Positions 61,401 to 64,000 of a stretch of 64,000 bases of DNA are shown in pieces (the first letter of the stretch is position 1; every line of letters starts with the position of its first letter). The notes under the pieces are model-generated. The model made no database searches. It saw nothing but the letters and a program-made list of their open reading frames with translations, and was not told the DNA's origin. The DNA is from Symbiodinium natans. Taxonomy: Eukaryota; Sar; Dinophyceae; Suessiales; Symbiodiniaceae. The translations under genes were made by a program, and so were the position numbers. The stretch is from contig CAJNDS010000391.1 of NCBI GenBank assembly GCA_905221605.1, positions 124,001 through 188,000 on the forward strand, given 5' to 3'.

Positions 61401-64000
61401 CCAAGGTGACCATGCGGTGCACGATTTGGTCCGGTGGATTGGCTCAAGCTGGGGCTTTGGGGTTTTAGGGTTTAGCGTTTAGGGTTTCGGGATTTAATTG
61501 GGTTTAGGGTTTAGGGTTTACGTAGGGCTTTAGGGTGGTTTAGGGATTGAACATCTGCTGAACTGACTGATACGCGCATGCGCTGCCAGTTGTAGATCCA
61601 ACTTCTTCTATGCGCTTCGGTGCTACAGTCCCCCTTATTACCCAAAAATGTCAATCGAGAAGGGTTTAGGGTTTGGGCCTTAGGGTTTAGGGTTTAGGGT
61701 CCCGAAAAGTCAGTCGAAAAGCCCTAAACGGTTTTGATCGTTCTCCAGCGAAGCCCAATGCAAGGTTCATGCGGGGGTTTACGAAAATAGGGCATCCTTA
61801 ATATAGACCCCCCCAAATAGTAGGATTCCCTGATATTAAGGACCCCAAAAAGGTACCCCTAATTTCGGACACCCCGATGTCATCTTAAACCCTAAACCCT
61901 AAACCCTAAACCCTAAACCCAATGTAGGGTTCATGTGCCGGCCGTGGTGGCCGCATCCCGGACCACGAAACCCCTCAACTGAACGCCGAGGCACGCTGTC
62001 TTCTACCTGGGGGAAGGGGGGGGGGTTTCGGGTTTAAGGACCCTAAACCCTAAACCCTCAACAACCCTAAGCCCTAAACCCTAAAACCCAAACCCTAAAC
62101 CCGGGTTTTGGGGCTGGGTTTGGGGCTTACGGTTGGGGGCTGCAAGAAAAACACAAAAACGGAACTCTGGGCTTCGGGTTTTGGGCTGAGGGTCTAGGTA
62201 GGTTCCATGCAGTGTGGGGCGAGAAAATTTTGGGGGATAACTCAGGGTTGAGCAGTCAGGGTTGAGGGTTTTGAGGCCTTTTCGGGGTATTGTGTTGGAT
62301 TCAGCTTGATGTGCGGAGGGCCACGGCCACGGGATGAGATAGGGCTTAGGGTCAGCAACCCTTGACTCCGATCAGCTGTCCCCCTAAACCCTAAACCCTA
62401 AACCCTAAACCCTAAACGCTAAACCCTAAACCCTAAACCCTAAACCCTAAACCCTAAACCCTAAACCCAAACCCTAAACCCTAAACCCTAGGAGTCTCGG
62501 GACTCGGACCGGAAGTTTCCGGAAAGATTCCCAAAGCTAGGCATCTCAAGCTCCGGGCGAGCAGTGCGAAAATGTCGTCAGGGTTTAGGGTTTAGGGTTT
62601 AGGGTTTAGGGTTTAGGGTTTAGGGTTTAGGGTTTAGGGTTTAGGGTTTAGGGTTTAGGGTTTAGGGTTTAGGGTTTAGGGTTTAGGGTTTAGGGTTTAG
62701 GGTGGCAATCGCATGGTCCTGTCGCAGAGCACGTTGAGAGTCAAGATCTCCAAGGACTTACTCCTGTCTGAGTTGAAGGGACCATCCATCCAGATGCCCA
62801 TCAGCATCCTGCTTGGAGGCAGCCCGAAATCCGACCTGTTTGTCAAGACCCTAAACCCCAAACCCCTAAACCCTAAAAGGGTTTGGGGTCTAGAATTTAG
62901 GGCCCTGGGTTTAGGGTTTCTGAGGAAGTGTCCAGGCACAACGGGTTCTAAAAAATGGGGGGGGGGGGGGTTAAGGCTTTCTAGGCTCAGTTTCTGGGCT
63001 TTAAACTTGGGCATTCGAACTCTCCTGAGGGTTGAGGGTTAGGGGGGAAACGGTTAAAGGGTTCACGGTTTTGGGAGTGTAGGGTTTAGGGGGCTTCGGG
63101 TTTAGGGTTTGGGGAGTTTAGTGTTTAGGGTTGGGTTCAGGGCCAAGCGTGTTTACGGTGTGTCAGGTGTTTAAGGGGTTGAGTGTGGGTTCTCATGCGT
63201 GTTCAGGGGTTCCAGACAAGAGCCAGGGGCTTACGGTTCAAAACTCGGGCTTGGGGTTTAGGGTTTGATTAAGGTTTAGGGTTTAGGGTTTAGGGTTTAG
63301 GGTTTAGGGTTTAGGGTTTAGGGTTTAGGGTTTAGGGTTTAGGGTTTAGGGTTTAGGGTTTAGGGTTTAGGGTTTAGGGGGACAGCACTGCCTTGACCAT
63401 TGCCATGTCGTCGTCGGACACCAGTGAAGACGACTCCTTGGCGCCAGAGAAGTTCATGGGCCCAAGAACCCTTTAGGGCTTTTCACCGCGGTTTAGGGTT
63501 TAGGGTTTAGGGTTTAGGATTTAGGGTTTAGGAGTTAGGGTTTAGGATTTAGGGTTTAGGAGTTAGGGTTTAGGGTTTAGGGTTTAGGGTTTACGGTTGA
63601 GGGTTGAGGATTTAGGGTTTAGGGTTGAGGGACCCTTGTAGGGCCTCTAGGGTTAGGAGTTAGGGTTTAGGGTTGAGGGTTTAGGGTTTAGGGTTGAGGG
63701 TTGAGGCTTTAGGGTTTAGGGTTGAGGGACCCTGATAGGGCCTCTAGGGTTTATCGGGTTTAGGCCTTAAGGAACTACACCCTGCCCCGCTTCCCCCCCC
63801 GCTTCCGCACCTTCCCACCATGGCCGGCCCTCCTAGGGTTTAGGGTTTAGGGTTTAGGGTTTAGGGTTTAGGGTTTGGGGTTTGGGGTTTGGGGTTTAGG
63901 GTTTAACGGCTGCAGCTTCCAACAACACGCCAGGTTGGGTCGTGGGAGGGGCCGTTTAAGGGTCCGGGGTTTAGGGCTGTTGAGGATATGGGGTTACAGC
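61401..64000. repeat. Mosaic with large telomere-type arrays, to window end
   Basis: No convincing gene. Arrays: 61883-61920 and 62382-62490 (CCCTAAA); 62580-62702 (about 17 TTTAGGG), 63265-63379 (about 16 TTTAGGG), 63490-63760 (TTTAGGG with TTGAGGG and a repeated GGGACCCTTGTAGGGCCTCT-type block at 63628 and 63726), 63834-63905 (TTTAGGG to TTTGGGG). The + frame 62713-63042 shares weak protein-like composition at its start (VLSQSTLRVKISKDLLLSEL) but has no recognised family. Confidence 0.75.

Noticed and set aside
62713-63042. Possible gene at 62.7 kb
   Set aside because: Only about 45 residues look protein-like; the rest reads through telomere-type repeat and a G-run.

Overview
This is nuclear DNA of a eukaryote, most likely an alga. 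A dinoflagellate is the leading guess (about 0.6). The support is Arabidopsis-type telomere repeats (TTTAGGG/CCCTAAA) throughout, candidate introns with GC-AG ends, all recognisable coding on the + strand, and a leucine-rich-repeat remnant with the 'LP..LktLtFG..FNqsL' pattern common in dinoflagellates and some other algae. No spliced-leader sequence was seen, and chromerids or other algae with the same telomere motif are not excluded. No rRNA, tRNA, CRISPR or bacterial-type gene was found.

Layout. (1) 1-8829: the right part of a large mobile-element gene (cysteine-protease-like and C2H2 modules, then a DDE transposase in further exons), a 3' tail without recognised genes, a foldback element inside a 9-bp minisatellite, and degenerate telomeric repeats with zinc-finger-like gene remnants. 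(2) 8830-8929: a 100-N assembly gap. (3) 8930-11310: a satellite with a 792-bp higher-order period. (4) 11310-15480: low-copy DNA with scattered unrecognised coding fragments. (5) 15540-26461: the full-length version of the element gene. It reads, in order: cysteine-protease-like domain; two tandem modules of F-box-like helix, beta-rich domain and RING-like zinc finger; PD-(D/E)XK nuclease; SF3/D5-like helicase with an altered Walker A; second cysteine-protease-like domain; C2H2 finger; DDE transposase. (6) 22809-31551 repeats 1-8829 almost perfectly. (7) 31560-33270: exons resembling a dual-specificity phosphatase and a duplicated LRR remnant. (8) 33270-64000: about 31 kb with no convincing gene. 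It is a mosaic of short telomere-type tracts in alternating orientation, many short palindromic MITE-like elements, simple repeats and a 3.1-kb structure with inverted satellite arms.

The genes of regions 1 and 5 most simply form one transposable element whose product(s) combine DNA cleavage and joining (DDE, PD-(D/E)XK), unwinding (SF3-like) and proteolytic maturation or host interaction (two protease-like folds, F-box/RING-like modules). I do not recognise this combination as a described transposon family. The 31-kb mosaic is the second main interest: in several places telomere-type tracts sit inside MITE-like elements exactly where other copies have a single AGGG, as if telomeric repeat had been added at that motif.
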